This document shows, piece by piece, positions 1 to 8,906 of a stretch of DNA of 64,000 nucleotides. The stretch comes from Clostridia bacterium (GTDB lineage: Bacteria; Bacillota; Clostridia; Christensenellales; CAG-138), in contig JAFQCL010000001.1 in NCBI GenBank assembly GCA_017416425.1, positions 78,291 to 142,290 of the forward strand. The letters run 5' to 3'. Position 1 is the first letter of the stretch; each line of letters begins with the position of its first letter. The notes under the pieces were generated by a model. It saw only the letters and a program-made list of their open reading frames with translations, had not been told where the DNA came from and did no database searches. A program made the position numbers and the translations under genes.

Positions 1-1
1 T

Positions 2-481
2 ACCACAGTTGGCATAGGTAAAATAGAAGACATATTCGCGCGTAAGGGGATATCGATTGCGGAGCATACAAAAAATAACGATTCAGGCATAGACGCGACC
101 ATAAAATACATAAACAATGGGACAGGAGACCTAATATTTACAAATCTTGTGGATTTTGATATGCTCTATGGTCATAGAAATGATGTAGCCGGCTATGCGG
201 CGGCGCTTGAATCGTTTGACAGAAGGCTTCCCGAGATCATTTCAGCCTTACGCCAAGACGACATACTCATAATAACTGCGGATCATGGATGTGATCCGAC
301 CACGATAAGCACCGATCACTCAAGGGAATATGTGCCGGTACTTGTGTATGGTAAGAGAGTAAAGCCGGTGCCCCTTGGAACTTTTGATAGCTTTGCTGTT
401 TTGGGCGCTTCGGCTTATCGCTACATTACAGGTGAGCGCTTTGGCGATTTTGACACGTTTATTTCGCGGATACTCTATTGA
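2..481 (+). CDS. deoB: Phosphopentomutase, C-terminal part (5' end outside window)
   Basis: The enzyme interconverts ribose-1-phosphate (or deoxyribose-1-phosphate) and the 5-phosphate in cytosolic nucleoside salvage. The reading frame is open from base 2, so only about the last 159 residues are present. An alkaline-phosphatase-superfamily metal site is visible as [10 protein letters not shown] followed by [15 protein letters not shown], the typical DeoB C-terminal pattern; [19 protein letters not shown] is also characteristic. The protein ends at the usual DeoB end, so it is truncated only by the window edge. The next gene is convergent and unrelated. Confidence 0.93.
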   Translation, partial: TTVGIGKIEDIFARKGISIAEHTKNNDSGIDATIKYINNGTGDLIFTNLVDFDMLYGHRNDVAGYAAALESFDRRLPEIISALRQDDILIITADHGCDPTTISTDHSREYVPVLVYGKRVKPVPLGTFDSFAVLGASAYRYITGERFGDFDTFISRILY

Positions 482-586
482 AACTTTTTAGACTGCTGAC
501 AAAATCGGTTTGCAGCAGAGCATTGGTAAAAGTGCTCCCAAAATCATATAAAATAAGGTTATTTTGTGTTGTGCTTTTTATATTTT

Positions 587-617
587 GACAAACCCGCTTT
601 TCATTAGAGGGTTTGTC
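587..617. terminator. Hairpin between convergent deoB and the Spo0A-like gene
   Basis: GACAAACCC at 587-595 pairs with GGGTTTGTC at 609-617, a 9-bp perfect stem with a 13-nt loop. No clean U-tract follows on either strand, so termination is inferred mainly from its position between two convergent genes. The rest of 482-748 shows no gene. Confidence 0.35.
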
Positions 618-748
618 AGCGGCCTGATACTTTATTACAAGTTTATTTTAAGATTTGCACCCAACAAATTTTATTGCCTTGGGTTTTGGCTTTTTTAAGA
701 TAACTATTAACAGGGAGGAAAACACTGTAAAAAGTATACAAATTCTGA

Positions 749-1453
749 TTATACACCTCCGACTATGTCCGCAAGCCTAAAGAGCAGCTCCGCGTTTGTG
801 GGCTTACCCTTTGTACTTTTTATGGTGTATCCAAAAAGCTCCTGCTGCTTTTTAATGCTGCCAAGCAGCCAAGCCTGCTCTATGGCATGGCGTATGCGGC
901 GTTCTACATTTTGCGCACTCGTTCCCACAAGTTTTCCAACGGCTTCATATATGCCGGTAGCAAGCGTTCTTTGCTTCTTAATAACTATGAGAGCTACTGC
1001 CTCCTGTATACAACTATAGCCGCAGAGCTGCTTGGAAAACCCCAGCGACTCAAGAAGCCGATCCGTGGTTTTACATATGCGTTGCCTTTTCAAGTTCGCT
1101 GCATAATTTTGTGAATCCGCATCGTGAAGATTTTCAAGTATTCTGCACGCAATCTCATCCATGTTTGCAGGAAGCAAAAATATTCCATCTATTTTAAACT
1201 CGGAAAGAGCTGTCATTAAAAGATCGCCATAGTCCGCTGTAAGTATAAATATCTGCTTTGGAAGCATACCTGAAAGTCTTCGCAATATTTCTATTGCATC
1301 CATTCCCGGGAGCTGGGCGTTTAGTATGAGGGCGTCGATATCGCCGCTTTTTAAGGCTTCATACGCGGCCGTACCGGTAAATACGCACGATATGTTCCTG
1401 CATATGGGCGATAAAAGCTGCATTAATTTTATGTCGCTATGGGCTATTACCAT
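749..1453 (-). CDS. Spo0A-like response regulator with degenerate receiver domain
   Basis: Probable sporulation-type DNA-binding regulator. Residues about 1-115 have a receiver fold and about 130-234 match the Spo0A C-terminal DNA-binding domain: NVERRIRHAIEQAW, LFGYT, and TKGKPTNAELL are close to the recognition region of Spo0A. The receiver is unusual. The N-terminal acidic pair is missing, the position of the phosphorylated Asp is Asn45 (LILNAQLPGMD), and the conserved Lys before Pro near residue 93 is Leu. Family knowledge says these residues are needed for phosphotransfer, so I infer a phosphorylation-independent or differently gated paralogue rather than the master Spo0A. It is a single gene with its own upstream region. 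I saw no convincing 0A box nearby. Confidence 0.85.
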   Translation of the reverse strand: MVIAHSDIKLMQLLSPICRNISCVFTGTAAYEALKSGDIDALILNAQLPGMDAIEILRRLSGMLPKQIFILTADYGDLLMTALSEFKIDGIFLLPANMDEIACRILENLHDADSQNYAANLKRQRICKTTDRLLESLGFSKQLCGYSCIQEAVALIVIKKQRTLATGIYEAVGKLVGTSAQNVERRIRHAIEQAWLLGSIKKQQELFGYTIKSTKGKPTNAELLFRLADIVGGV

Positions 1454-1588
1454 GGATGTTCTCCTTTACACTTCGCATGGGCGCTAAAATGCCTACATGC
1501 TTTATACTAAAATTATAGCCTCAGACATTAAAAAGCTGTATGAGTTCTTTTGTTGTAACGGGGCGTCTTTTGTGATACTATATTTTTC

Positions 1589-1617
1589 TTGCAGATGACT
1601 AAAGCTTGTAGTATAAT
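1589..1617 (+). promoter_or_regulatory. Candidate sigma-A promoter for the beta-propeller gene; intergenic 1454-1789
   Basis: TTGCAG (1589-1594), 17-bp spacer, TATAAT (1612-1617). The leader to the next start codon is about 165 nt. The 336-bp gap between the divergent genes holds nothing else that I recognise. Confidence 0.5.
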
Positions 1618-1789
1618 TGGCAGGTAATGTTTAAATGGAGCATCGCTCGGAGGAAAAGTTTGAAAATTGATCTTCAAACCGTGTTTTGTGACTTTAGGCG
1701 CCTTTGGACTGCGATCTTGCCACTAGTACAAAACCAGTCCCAATTCCAAAGGAAAGGAAACTTTCATTATGTGAAAGTATGGTATTAAA

Positions 1790-3595
1790 ATGACTAAATC
1801 CAACAGACGAAGAATACGCCGCAACAGAAGGATAGGCATCGTTGTTTTGATGCTGCTTATAATCGCAATAATTGCGGTAATAATCATACTTATAGCGGGA
1901 AAAGCCTGTGCGCCTTCGGATCCGCAGAATTCTGCCGAACCGACCGGTACGCTGCTTCCGGGCGATACGGATGCGCCGATAAGCTTAGATCCGACCCCAT
2001 CGCCAACGCCCATTCCTACTCCAACGCCGGAGCCTACTCCTACCCCAATACCTGATCCTACGAGCGTTGCCGAAACAAATCCGGATGTTTTTGGACTTCA
2101 GGTGGAGATGGAGCTTGATGGTGAGCCGATAAGCAGCTACGTATCGGATGTGGTTACATATTTTGGTGATTCAAGATATGCCGCTATGGTAAAGGGTATC
2201 ACGACCTTCAGAGGAAATAATTTCAGGGATGATGCCACCTATGGAAGCGCAGGCGCTATCTCCGAAAAGAAGCTTGAGCTTATTTGGACTACCGATATAC
2301 CGGGAAGCATCTCAAAAAGCGGCGGCTCAGGCACATGGTTTGGCGTTGGTTGGACGGGACAGCCTCTTATCGTGGAATGGGACAGCGATATGCGCCAGAT
2401 AATGAATATGTATGATGAGTATAAGGCAAAGGATGGTCTTATCGAGGTCATTTACGCTACGGAAAACAGCTACATATATTTCCTTGACATGGAGGATGGC
2501 TCATTTACCCGTAATTATATAAATGGGAAATGGACATTTAAGGGCTCGGGCGCACTTGACCCGAGAGGATATCCTCTTCTTTATGTCGGCGCGGGCGATG
2601 CGGGCCCAAATGGAGCGGCAAGAAACTTTATATTCAGCCTTATAGATGGTTCGGTGCTCTATGAATACGGTGCAAGCGACCCTTACTCACTTAGAAATTT
2701 CAAGGGCTTTGATGGCTCTACCATAGTTGATGCCGAAAACGATTATGTGACCTATGCGTCTGAGTGCGGCATAATATACCGCTTTAAGCTTAATACCGAA
2801 TTTGACCCGGACAATGGTACCATATCGGTCTCACCGAGCGATATACTTAAGTGGCGCTATACTACCGCCAGATCAAGGGAGGGCGGTACGGCAAAATATT
2901 GGCTGGGCTTTGAGGCAAGCCCCATAATGTGGCGCAACTATATGTATGTATCCGATAATGGGGGAAACATGTTCTGCATAGATGTCAACACTATGGAAGT
3001 AATATGGATGCAGGATATAATCGATGATACCAACTGCACTCCTATATTTGAGATAAATGAAGAGGCCGCTGAGGCATACATATACACGGGAACATCGGCG
3101 CATTGGACTGTTGATGGCAACAATGAGGCAAAGATACCATTCTTTAAGCTTGACGCCATAACAGGTGAAGTGCTCTGGGAGGCTCCCGGCTTCACATGCA
3201 CAAGAACTAATGTGTCGGGCGGCGTGCAGGCATCGCCCGCAAGCGGCAAGCATAACGTATCGAATCTGGTGTTCGTGTCGTATGCTCTGACTGTTGGTAC
3301 GGATACCGGCGGCACGCTTGTGGCATATGACAAGGAGACCGGAAGCATTGTTTGGCAACGTTCGCTGAGCGCCTATTCTTATTCATCTCCGGTGGTTGTG
3401 TATGATGATGACGGAAATGGCTATATCGTAACATTTGATGCTTCGGCAAAGATGTATCTCATTGATGCGGCAAATGGTACAGTGCTTGACAGCATACAGC
3501 TTGAGGGTAACTTTGAGGGTTCACCTGCTGTATATGGTGATATGGTAGTGATAGGCTCGCGTGGGTCTAAGATATTTGGTATCAGAATCAAGTAA
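1790..3595 (+). CDS. Membrane-anchored or secreted PQQ-like beta-propeller protein
   Basis: 601 residues. A very basic N-terminus (RRRIRRNRR) precedes one hydrophobic segment at about residues 17-40, then a Pro/Thr/Glu linker of TPxPTP type (about 63-90), then a large domain with repeated blades such as TGEVLWEAPG, TGSIVWQRSL and NGTVLDSIQL. These resemble PQQ-like (PF13360) propeller repeats. I infer an extracytoplasmic binding or scaffold role, tethered by the N-terminal helix; no catalytic residues can be assigned. No strong Shine-Dalgarno sequence lies before this ATG, and the nearest purine tract is about 35 nt upstream, so the exact start is uncertain. A rho-independent terminator follows directly. 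Confidence 0.8.
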   Translation: MTKSNRRRIRRNRRIGIVVLMLLIIAIIAVIIILIAGKACAPSDPQNSAEPTGTLLPGDTDAPISLDPTPSPTPIPTPTPEPTPTPIPDPTSVAETNPDVFGLQVEMELDGEPISSYVSDVVTYFGDSRYAAMVKGITTFRGNNFRDDATYGSAGAISEKKLELIWTTDIPGSISKSGGSGTWFGVGWTGQPLIVEWDSDMRQIMNMYDEYKAKDGLIEVIYATENSYIYFLDMEDGSFTRNYINGKWTFKGSGALDPRGYPLLYVGAGDAGPNGAARNFIFSLIDGSVLYEYGASDPYSLRNFKGFDGSTIVDAENDYVTYASECGIIYRFKLNTEFDPDNGTISVSPSDILKWRYTTARSREGGTAKYWLGFEASPIMWRNYMYVSDNGGNMFCIDVNTMEVIWMQDIIDDTNCTPIFEINEEAAEAYIYTGTSAHWTVDGNNEAKIPFFKLDAITGEVLWEAPGFTCTRTNVSGGVQASPASGKHNVSNLVFVSYALTVGTDTGGTLVAYDKETGSIVWQRSLSAYSYSSPVVVYDDDGNGYIVTFDASAKMYLIDAANGTVLDSIQLEGNFEGSPAVYGDMVVIGSRGSKIFGIRIK

Positions 3596-3631
3596 GCTGA
3601 ATGCAACGAAAAAAGGTTTTTAAACTCTAAG

Positions 3632-3663
3632 ACCGCTGATTCCGTGTTTATCAGCGGTTTTTT
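3632..3663 (+). terminator. Rho-independent terminator; intergenic 3596-3922
   Basis: ACCGCTGAT (3632-3640) pairs with ATCAGCGGT (3650-3658), 9-bp perfect stem, 9-nt loop, then five T. The remaining part of the 327-bp gap is A+T-rich, and no further gene was seen in it. Confidence 0.9.
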
Positions 3664-3958
3664 GTATAAAGAGGCAGAAAAAGTCAAACTAAACCGCTTT
3701 TTAATATTTAATCGATTTGCTTGTAAATAAACGCAATAGATCACAACTTTTGTGCCGCTATTACTTTATCCCAGCGTTTTCAGGTATTTTTAAAAAGTGT
3801 TGCTTCATTGCCTTCATTTAGCAAATTGAGGCTTTTAATTCATTTTTACTATACCCCCATAAGCTCTTTTGTGAGCTGTATATATGCTATAAAGATGTTC
3901 TTATCACGCAGATAAACCGCATATGTATAAGCATTACAATGTTAATGGGGTAATGCCT

Positions 3959-5278
3959 GTGAAAAAAGGATCTATAGTATATCGCTCCATTCTGCTTGCA
4001 GTATCAAACGTGATCTTGCAGATATTGGGCTTTGGATTTCGTATAATCCTAAGCCGCATTGCTGGGGCGGAGGTCGTTGGCATAAATTCGCTTACGATGC
4101 AGATGTACAGCATATTTCATGCAACGTGCATAGGTGGTATGAGTGTCGCAATCACTACACTAACGGCAAGGATATATGAAAAAGGCGGAACGATAGCCGT
4201 TTCAAAGCTCATACGCATGGGCATAAGCATATTTTTAGGTATGCTTGCCTTTTTAAGCGCGATACTTTTAAGTTTAAGGCTTGATATAGCGGAGATTCTG
4301 CTTGGCGATATAAGAACCGCACAGGCGCTTTGGTTAATACCGATTTGTATACTTTTAACCGGTTTTGAAAACGTCTATAAAGCAGCCTACATAGGCATGG
4401 GCTACATAAAAAAAGCAGCATTATCTGAAATCATAGAGCAGGTAATAAGATATTCGCTGGTGGTTACATTTTTACAGCTAAACCCCGATGCGGATCAAAG
4501 CACCAAGGCGTTTTTGATGGTCTTGGGCATGACGCTTAGCGAGCTTTTCAGCGTATCTTTCCTCGGAATAAGCTTTCATATGAAAAAAAGGCGGGAGTTT
4601 TCCCGTAGGTTTACCGAAAATCCTGGACTTTCCGATTACATGCATATAGCCATGCCTTCGGCCTTTACATCTCTTTTGACGAATTTGCTGTCATCAGCGG
4701 CAATAGTCATATTCCCCATGCGACTTGTAGTTGCGGGTTACAGCGAAACGGATGCCGTATCAACGCTTGGGGTCATATCGGGCATGCTTGAACCTATGTT
4801 GTTTTTACCAATGGCATTTATAGGGGCTTTGTGTACTGTGCTTTTACCTGCGATCTCTACGCATTTTGAGCATTATGATCTGGTTTCGATACGAACTAAG
4901 CTTAAAAAAGCTGCGTTTATAACTCTTCTGATATCGCTTCTCACCTGCCTTATAACGGCATTTGCACCAAAGCTTACGCTTATACTGTTCAAGCAGGAGG
5001 TGGATATGACTTTATCGGTACTTCTTTGCGTGAAGGTGATAATAAACATGTTCATAGCGGTTTGCGTCAGCTTTATGAACGGTATGCTTCAGCAGAAAAA
5101 AATATTGGTATTTTCCATCATAGGAGAGGCTGTTCAGCTTGGCCTTATATGGCTGCTTGCAGGAATGCCCCAGTTCCATATATACGGCTATGTGATAGGT
5201 ATGGCAACAGGCGATCTTTTAAGGCTGATCCTGACCTCTTTAGACCTTAAGGCACTTATTAAAAAGGAAAGATTTTAA
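3959..5278 (+). CDS. SpoVB-like MOP-family (MATE/flippase) membrane protein
   Basis: About 439 residues with roughly 12-14 hydrophobic helices throughout. The N-terminus (KKGSIVYRSILLAVSNVILQ) and the block RIILSRIAGAEVVGINSLTM match the stage V sporulation protein B / polysaccharide flippase family (MOP superfamily, PF01943). Members move lipid-linked cell-wall or cortex precursors across the membrane. Related spore genes occur elsewhere in the window, which fits a cortex role, but paralogues are common and the substrate is not shown. I favour the GTG at 3959 (GGGG 8 nt upstream); an ATG at 3953 or 3923 in the same frame is possible. Confidence 0.82.
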   Translation: MKKGSIVYRSILLAVSNVILQILGFGFRIILSRIAGAEVVGINSLTMQMYSIFHATCIGGMSVAITTLTARIYEKGGTIAVSKLIRMGISIFLGMLAFLSAILLSLRLDIAEILLGDIRTAQALWLIPICILLTGFENVYKAAYIGMGYIKKAALSEIIEQVIRYSLVVTFLQLNPDADQSTKAFLMVLGMTLSELFSVSFLGISFHMKKRREFSRRFTENPGLSDYMHIAMPSAFTSLLTNLLSSAAIVIFPMRLVVAGYSETDAVSTLGVISGMLEPMLFLPMAFIGALCTVLLPAISTHFEHYDLVSIRTKLKKAAFITLLISLLTCLITAFAPKLTLILFKQEVDMTLSVLLCVKVIINMFIAVCVSFMNGMLQQKKILVFSIIGEAVQLGLIWLLAGMPQFHIYGYVIGMATGDLLRLILTSLDLKALIKKERF

Positions 5279-5302
5279 AACCAAACTGAAAAAATAAAAA
5301 CA

Positions 5303-5336
5303 GACACCCTACATTAAAGCGGGGTGTCAATTTTTT
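5303..5336. terminator. Bidirectional terminator between flippase and ferredoxin genes
   Basis: GACACCC (5303-5309) pairs with GGGTGTC (5322-5328). It is followed by AATTTTTT on the plus strand, and preceded by an A-rich tract that gives a U-rich tail on the minus strand. It can therefore end both convergent genes. Confidence 0.8.
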
Positions 5337-5381
5337 GCCGGTCTAGCCGACTGATGTATTATTTTTTATACTAACGTGTAA

Positions 5382-5552
5382 TTATGCTTCCTGAGGAGCG
5401 TCTACGGGGCAATTGCTTGCACAGTTACCGCAGTCGATGCAAAGGTCAGCGTCAATAACAAAGATGCCATCGCCTTCGGAGATAGCGTCCACAGGACATG
5501 CTCCGGCGCATGCGCCACAGCAGATGCACTGTTCTTTAATTACGTATGCCAT
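5382..5552 (-). CDS. 2[4Fe-4S] ferredoxin
   Basis: 56-residue electron carrier. Two CxxCxxCxxxCP cluster motifs are visible, one starting at residue 9 (CICCGACAGACP) and one at about residue 38 (CIDCGNCASNCP). Spacing and size match clostridial bacterial-type ferredoxins that serve soluble oxidoreductases. An additional Cys sits at the third place of the first motif. The ATG at 5552 is chosen because GGAGG lies 8 nt upstream; an upstream in-frame extension lacks such a site. It is a single-gene unit ending at the shared terminator. Confidence 0.95.
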   Translation of the reverse strand: MAYVIKEQCICCGACAGACPVDAISEGDGIFVIDADLCIDCGNCASNCPVDAPQEA

Positions 5553-5715
5553 AGGTACAACCTCCATTAATATTTTCACCGTTATTGTAACAGCACTTTA
5601 TAAAAATAGCAAGCCTTTTTTTATAAAACCTTTGAAAAAACAATGCCATTTTCAAGCTGCTCCACTAATAAATGTATATAAATCCAACACCGGATATGCA
5701 TTATCCAAGCATTAA

Positions 5716-6663
5716 TCATATTATGGAATCATATAGCGCGCTTGGATCTGAAACATTAAGCTCCCTCAGTATTTTAAAGAACCAATCCGGAAGCGGAGCT
5801 TTAAATGTCTTAATCTCATTGGTATCCGGGTGCTTCAGCGTAAGCATCATTGCATGAAGTGCCTGCCCTTGTAATGAAAATCGGTTTTTGCCTGATGAAT
5901 AGAGTTCATCGCCGGTAACAGGGTGCTTTATATAAGCCATATGCACCCTTATCTGGTGTGTGCGCCCCGTTTCAAGGCGAACACGAAGCAGGGTCAGCTC
6001 CGAAAAGCGGCTTATAACGTTATAATGGGTTATCGCTTCTCGCCCGGAGCTATCTACAGCCATGCGCTTTCGGTCGAGCCTGTGCCTGCCTATGGGTGCG
6101 TTTATCGTCCCGCTGTCCTCGCGAAGATTGCCGTTTACGAGCGCGAGATATACGCGGTAGGCGCTATGGGTTTTAAATTGCTCTGCAAGCGATATGTGCG
6201 CCTTGTCGTTTTTTGCAACTACTATAAGCCCCGAGGTGAGCTTATCTATCCTGTGTACGATACCCGGCCTTACTTCTCCGCCTATGCCCGAAAGATCCTT
6301 TAAATGGTACATAAGCGCGTTTACAAGCGTGCCGTCCTCGTTCCCGGGCGCGGGGTGAACCACCATGCCCTTTGGTTTATCGATCACAGCTATGCTATCG
6401 TCCTCATAGATGATGCTTAAGGGTATATCTTGTGGAATAAGGTCTGTTTCGACCGCTAAGGGATAGTTTACAAGTATTTCATCGCCGGGTCTTAGCTTTG
6501 TTTTTGATTTTGCGGGGATACCATTTACAAGAACGCTTCCATTATCAATGAGTTTTTGAAGGTATGAACGTGTATTATCGGAAACGCTCGTCAAAAACAC
6601 ATCGAGCCTTTCTCCGCCCTTCGTCACAGTATAGATATTGGTCTCACCGGCATGTTCCATCAT
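5716..6663 (-). CDS. rluD: RluA-family 23S rRNA pseudouridine synthase (RluD-like)
   Basis: Converts uridines to pseudouridine in large-subunit rRNA. Residues about 14-75 form an S4 RNA-binding domain (RLDVFLTSV, LVNG). The catalytic domain follows, with the HRIDKLTSGL motif whose Asp is the nucleophile, and ETGRTHQIRVHM near the C-terminus. Length (315) is normal. The gene starts at an ATG whose first bases overlap the lspA stop (ATGA), so the two are translationally coupled. This lspA-rluD order is common in Firmicutes. Which uridines are modified cannot be told from sequence. Confidence 0.93.
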   Translation of the reverse strand: MMEHAGETNIYTVTKGGERLDVFLTSVSDNTRSYLQKLIDNGSVLVNGIPAKSKTKLRPGDEILVNYPLAVETDLIPQDIPLSIIYEDDSIAVIDKPKGMVVHPAPGNEDGTLVNALMYHLKDLSGIGGEVRPGIVHRIDKLTSGLIVVAKNDKAHISLAEQFKTHSAYRVYLALVNGNLREDSGTINAPIGRHRLDRKRMAVDSSGREAITHYNVISRFSELTLLRVRLETGRTHQIRVHMAYIKHPVTGDELYSSGKNRFSLQGQALHAMMLTLKHPDTNEIKTFKAPLPDWFFKILRELNVSDPSALYDSII

Positions 6664-7268
6664 AGGCTGCTGTTATCCGTGTCGGTATCTATGCTTTCCC
6701 TGATATCGTCATCAGTTTTTTTGGAAAGTATGGATTTTACGCGCTCGATAATGCTCTTTTTATCGCTTTTATCCTTTTTTTTGTTATCATCGAAAGAGGA
6801 AAAATAAGCTTTTCCCGACTTTGTGAGAAAAAGACTTGTAAGCGCAAGCGCTGCGCCTATCGTAACAGCGCAATCCGCTATGTTAAATACTGGGAAAGTT
6901 ATAAAAAGGGTCTGTATCATATCCCGCACATATCCAAAGCATAGCCTGTCTATGAGATTGCCTATGGCACCCGCTATTATAAGTACAAGCGCTATCCCAA
7001 GAAGCCTTGGCATGGGTATGGGCTTTCGTTTTCTTTGGGTTATGAATAAAACCGAAAGTAAAACAATCGATATGCCGGTTATTATGCAAAGTATGATTTG
7101 CTGTCCGCTGAAAATACCGAATGCCGCGCCATCGTTTTTTACATATGTAAGGCCGAGCATTCCCTCTATGAGTACAAGGGGCTCATGGGCGGCAAAATAT
7201 ATCTCGCTTGCAGCCTTTGTAAACTGATCCAGCGCCACAAAAAGAAGTAGCAATAATATCTCTATCAT
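6660..7268 (-). CDS. lspA: Lipoprotein signal peptidase (signal peptidase II)
   Basis: Aspartic protease of the plasma membrane that removes signal peptides from prolipoproteins. Four hydrophobic segments are visible. The catalytic aspartates lie in GNLIDR and FNIADC, and the conserved VKNDGAAFG block is present. After the last helix the protein has an unusual charged tail of about 50 residues rich in K, D and S. The start at 7268 is chosen because GGAGG is 5 nt upstream; a TTG twelve bases earlier lies inside that ribosome site. It lies between noc and rluD in one leftward operon. Confidence 0.95.
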   Translation of the reverse strand: MIEILLLLLFVALDQFTKAASEIYFAAHEPLVLIEGMLGLTYVKNDGAAFGIFSGQQIILCIITGISIVLLSVLFITQRKRKPIPMPRLLGIALVLIIAGAIGNLIDRLCFGYVRDMIQTLFITFPVFNIADCAVTIGAALALTSLFLTKSGKAYFSSFDDNKKKDKSDKKSIIERVKSILSKKTDDDIRESIDTDTDNSSL

Positions 7269-7285
7269 TCGTTCCTCCAAAAGGC

Positions 7286-8125
7286 CTAGTCGGGTCTTGT
7301 TACCTTTATGTTTATATCAACTCCGTTTTCGCGCTCTTCCTGCGCGACATCCACGGAAAGTCCTGATTCGCGGAGCACCTGCACAGCCTGATTTACTGTG
7401 TTTACAAATATACGGTAATCCTTTACCATGCGTATTATAACGGGTCTTGGCTTTGCGCCATCACGCTTTTTGTCATAAGCATCGTTCAGTGTCTTTTCTA
7501 TGAGCCTTTCAAGATCCTTCACAGAAAGTCCCTCATCCGATGTTTTCTTTGCAAGCTCTATCTGCTCATCCTCGTTGCCAAGCTTTAAAAGCGCTCTTGC
7601 GTGGCGCTCTGACAGATTGCCCTTTACAATAGCGTCCTTAACGGTGTCGGGCAGCTTTAAGACGCGAAGCTTGTTCGCGATAAAGGACTGGCTTTTTCCT
7701 ATCCTTTCGGCAAGCTGCTCCTGCGTAATCGAATAAGCGTTTATAAGCTCCTGATAGCTTAAAGCCTCCTCAAAAAAGTGCAGATCCTCGCGCTGAAGAT
7801 TTTCTATCAAGGCCATCATGGCTGAAGCCTCATCCACCACCGTAGTCTGCACTATGCAGGTAGCCTTTTCGTAGCCAAGAAGCTTAAGTGCACGCAACCT
7901 GCGCTCGCCTGCTATCAGCTCATAGGTATCGCCTGCCTTCCGAACGACAAGGGGCTGTATAAGCCCTACCTGCTTGATGGACTGCGCAAGCTCCTGTATG
8001 CTGACGTCATCAAATGTCTTTCGTGGCTGACCGGGATTTGGAATTATAGATGAAACAAGAACATCCTCAAGCTTTTTATCCGCATCCTCCTGTTTTTTTG
8101 CTTTAAAAAGATCAAATACTGCCAT
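7286..8125 (-). CDS. noc: Nucleoid occlusion protein Noc (ParB family)
   Basis: CTP-dependent DNA-binding clamp that blocks division over the nucleoid. The N-terminal ParB/Srx-like domain holds GERRLRAL and ENLQRED, the nucleotide-binding motifs of the family. The central helix-turn-helix has KSQSFIANKL and LSERHARALL. At the known discriminating sites the residues are Gln, Lys and Arg, as in Bacillus Noc and unlike ParB (Arg, Thr, Gly). I therefore expect binding to Noc sites rather than to parS. Its place beside rsmG and mnmG matches Bacillus. No parA or parB follows in the window. Confidence 0.9.
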   Translation of the reverse strand: MAVFDLFKAKKQEDADKKLEDVLVSSIIPNPGQPRKTFDDVSIQELAQSIKQVGLIQPLVVRKAGDTYELIAGERRLRALKLLGYEKATCIVQTTVVDEASAMMALIENLQREDLHFFEEALSYQELINAYSITQEQLAERIGKSQSFIANKLRVLKLPDTVKDAIVKGNLSERHARALLKLGNEDEQIELAKKTSDEGLSVKDLERLIEKTLNDAYDKKRDGAKPRPVIIRMVKDYRIFVNTVNQAVQVLRESGLSVDVAQEERENGVDINIKVTRPD

Positions 8126-8219
8126 AATTCCTCCTAAAAACGGTTAACCTTTAAAGCTGCTCCATAAGGTCGTAAGGTCGATGGAAAATTTAAATATGCC
8201 TGTAAACAGGCGTGCCCCG

Positions 8220-8906
8220 TCAAAGGGGCTTTTTCTTTATAGCTGCGCTTTTTCTTGGATATGCCGGCGCCGTTTTGAAAAGCTTTTCGGCGGCTATCAC
8301 ATGGCGCTCGCCCCAATCCGCGTGATACTCCCAAAGCTTAGCGGAAGCGGAGAGCTTTTTTAGAGCGTCATCTGCCAAAATAAGCTCATCCTTCGCGGCG
8401 GGGCCCTTATACATAAGCGAGGTACCGCCCACCTTAACAAAGGGCATGGTGTATTCAAGCAGCACATTCAGCGGCGCTACAGCTCTTGAGAGCGCAATGT
8501 CAAACTTCTCGCGATATAAAGGAAGCCTTGCCGCATCCTCGGCTCTTTTATGGATACACTGCGCGTCAAGCTCAAGCTCAAACAAGACCGCCTTTAAAAA
8601 ATCCACCCTTTTATTCAGCGCATCAAGCAGCACAATGGATATGTCGGGTCTTGCTATTAAAAGCGGTATGCCGGGGAAGCCCGCCCCTGTGCCTACATCT
8701 ATGCAGCTTGCGCCTTTTTCTATGAGTCCTTCCGCAAGTATCGAGTCTAAAAAGTGTTTTTTTACAACATCAACAGGATCGGTTATGGCCGTCAGGTTCA
8801 TGCGGCTGTTCCACTCCGCCAAAAGCTCGTAATACCTTTTAAACCGTGCTTTCTGCACGTCTGAGAAGTCTTTGAGATGAAGCTCTATAGCATCATTTAT
8901 CGTCAC
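8220..8906 (-). CDS. rsmG: 16S rRNA (guanine-N7) methyltransferase
   Basis: Methylates G527 (E. coli numbering) of 16S rRNA in the 30S decoding region, using SAM. The Rossmann methyltransferase motif is ASCIDVGTGAGFPGIPLLI, followed by IVLLDALNKR and SRAVAPLNVLLEYTMP, all typical of RsmG/GidB. The start is GTG, overlapping the end of mnmG by 14 bp, so translation is probably coupled. The C-terminus is a short Lys-rich tail. A 16-nt hairpin covers its last codons but faces the wrong way to act as its terminator. Confidence 0.95.
   Translation of the reverse strand: MTINDAIELHLKDFSDVQKARFKRYYELLAEWNSRMNLTAITDPVDVVKKHFLDSILAEGLIEKGASCIDVGTGAGFPGIPLLIARPDISIVLLDALNKRVDFLKAVLFELELDAQCIHKRAEDAARLPLYREKFDIALSRAVAPLNVLLEYTMPFVKVGGTSLMYKGPAAKDELILADDALKKLSASAKLWEYHADWGERHVIAAEKLFKTAPAYPRKSAAIKKKPL

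Noticed and set aside
8214-8229. GCCCC/GGGGC hairpin at the end of rsmG as a repressor operator or rsmG terminator
   Set aside because: The spacing is six bases, not five, so it does not match the phage operator, and the T-tract is on the opposite strand to rsmG.
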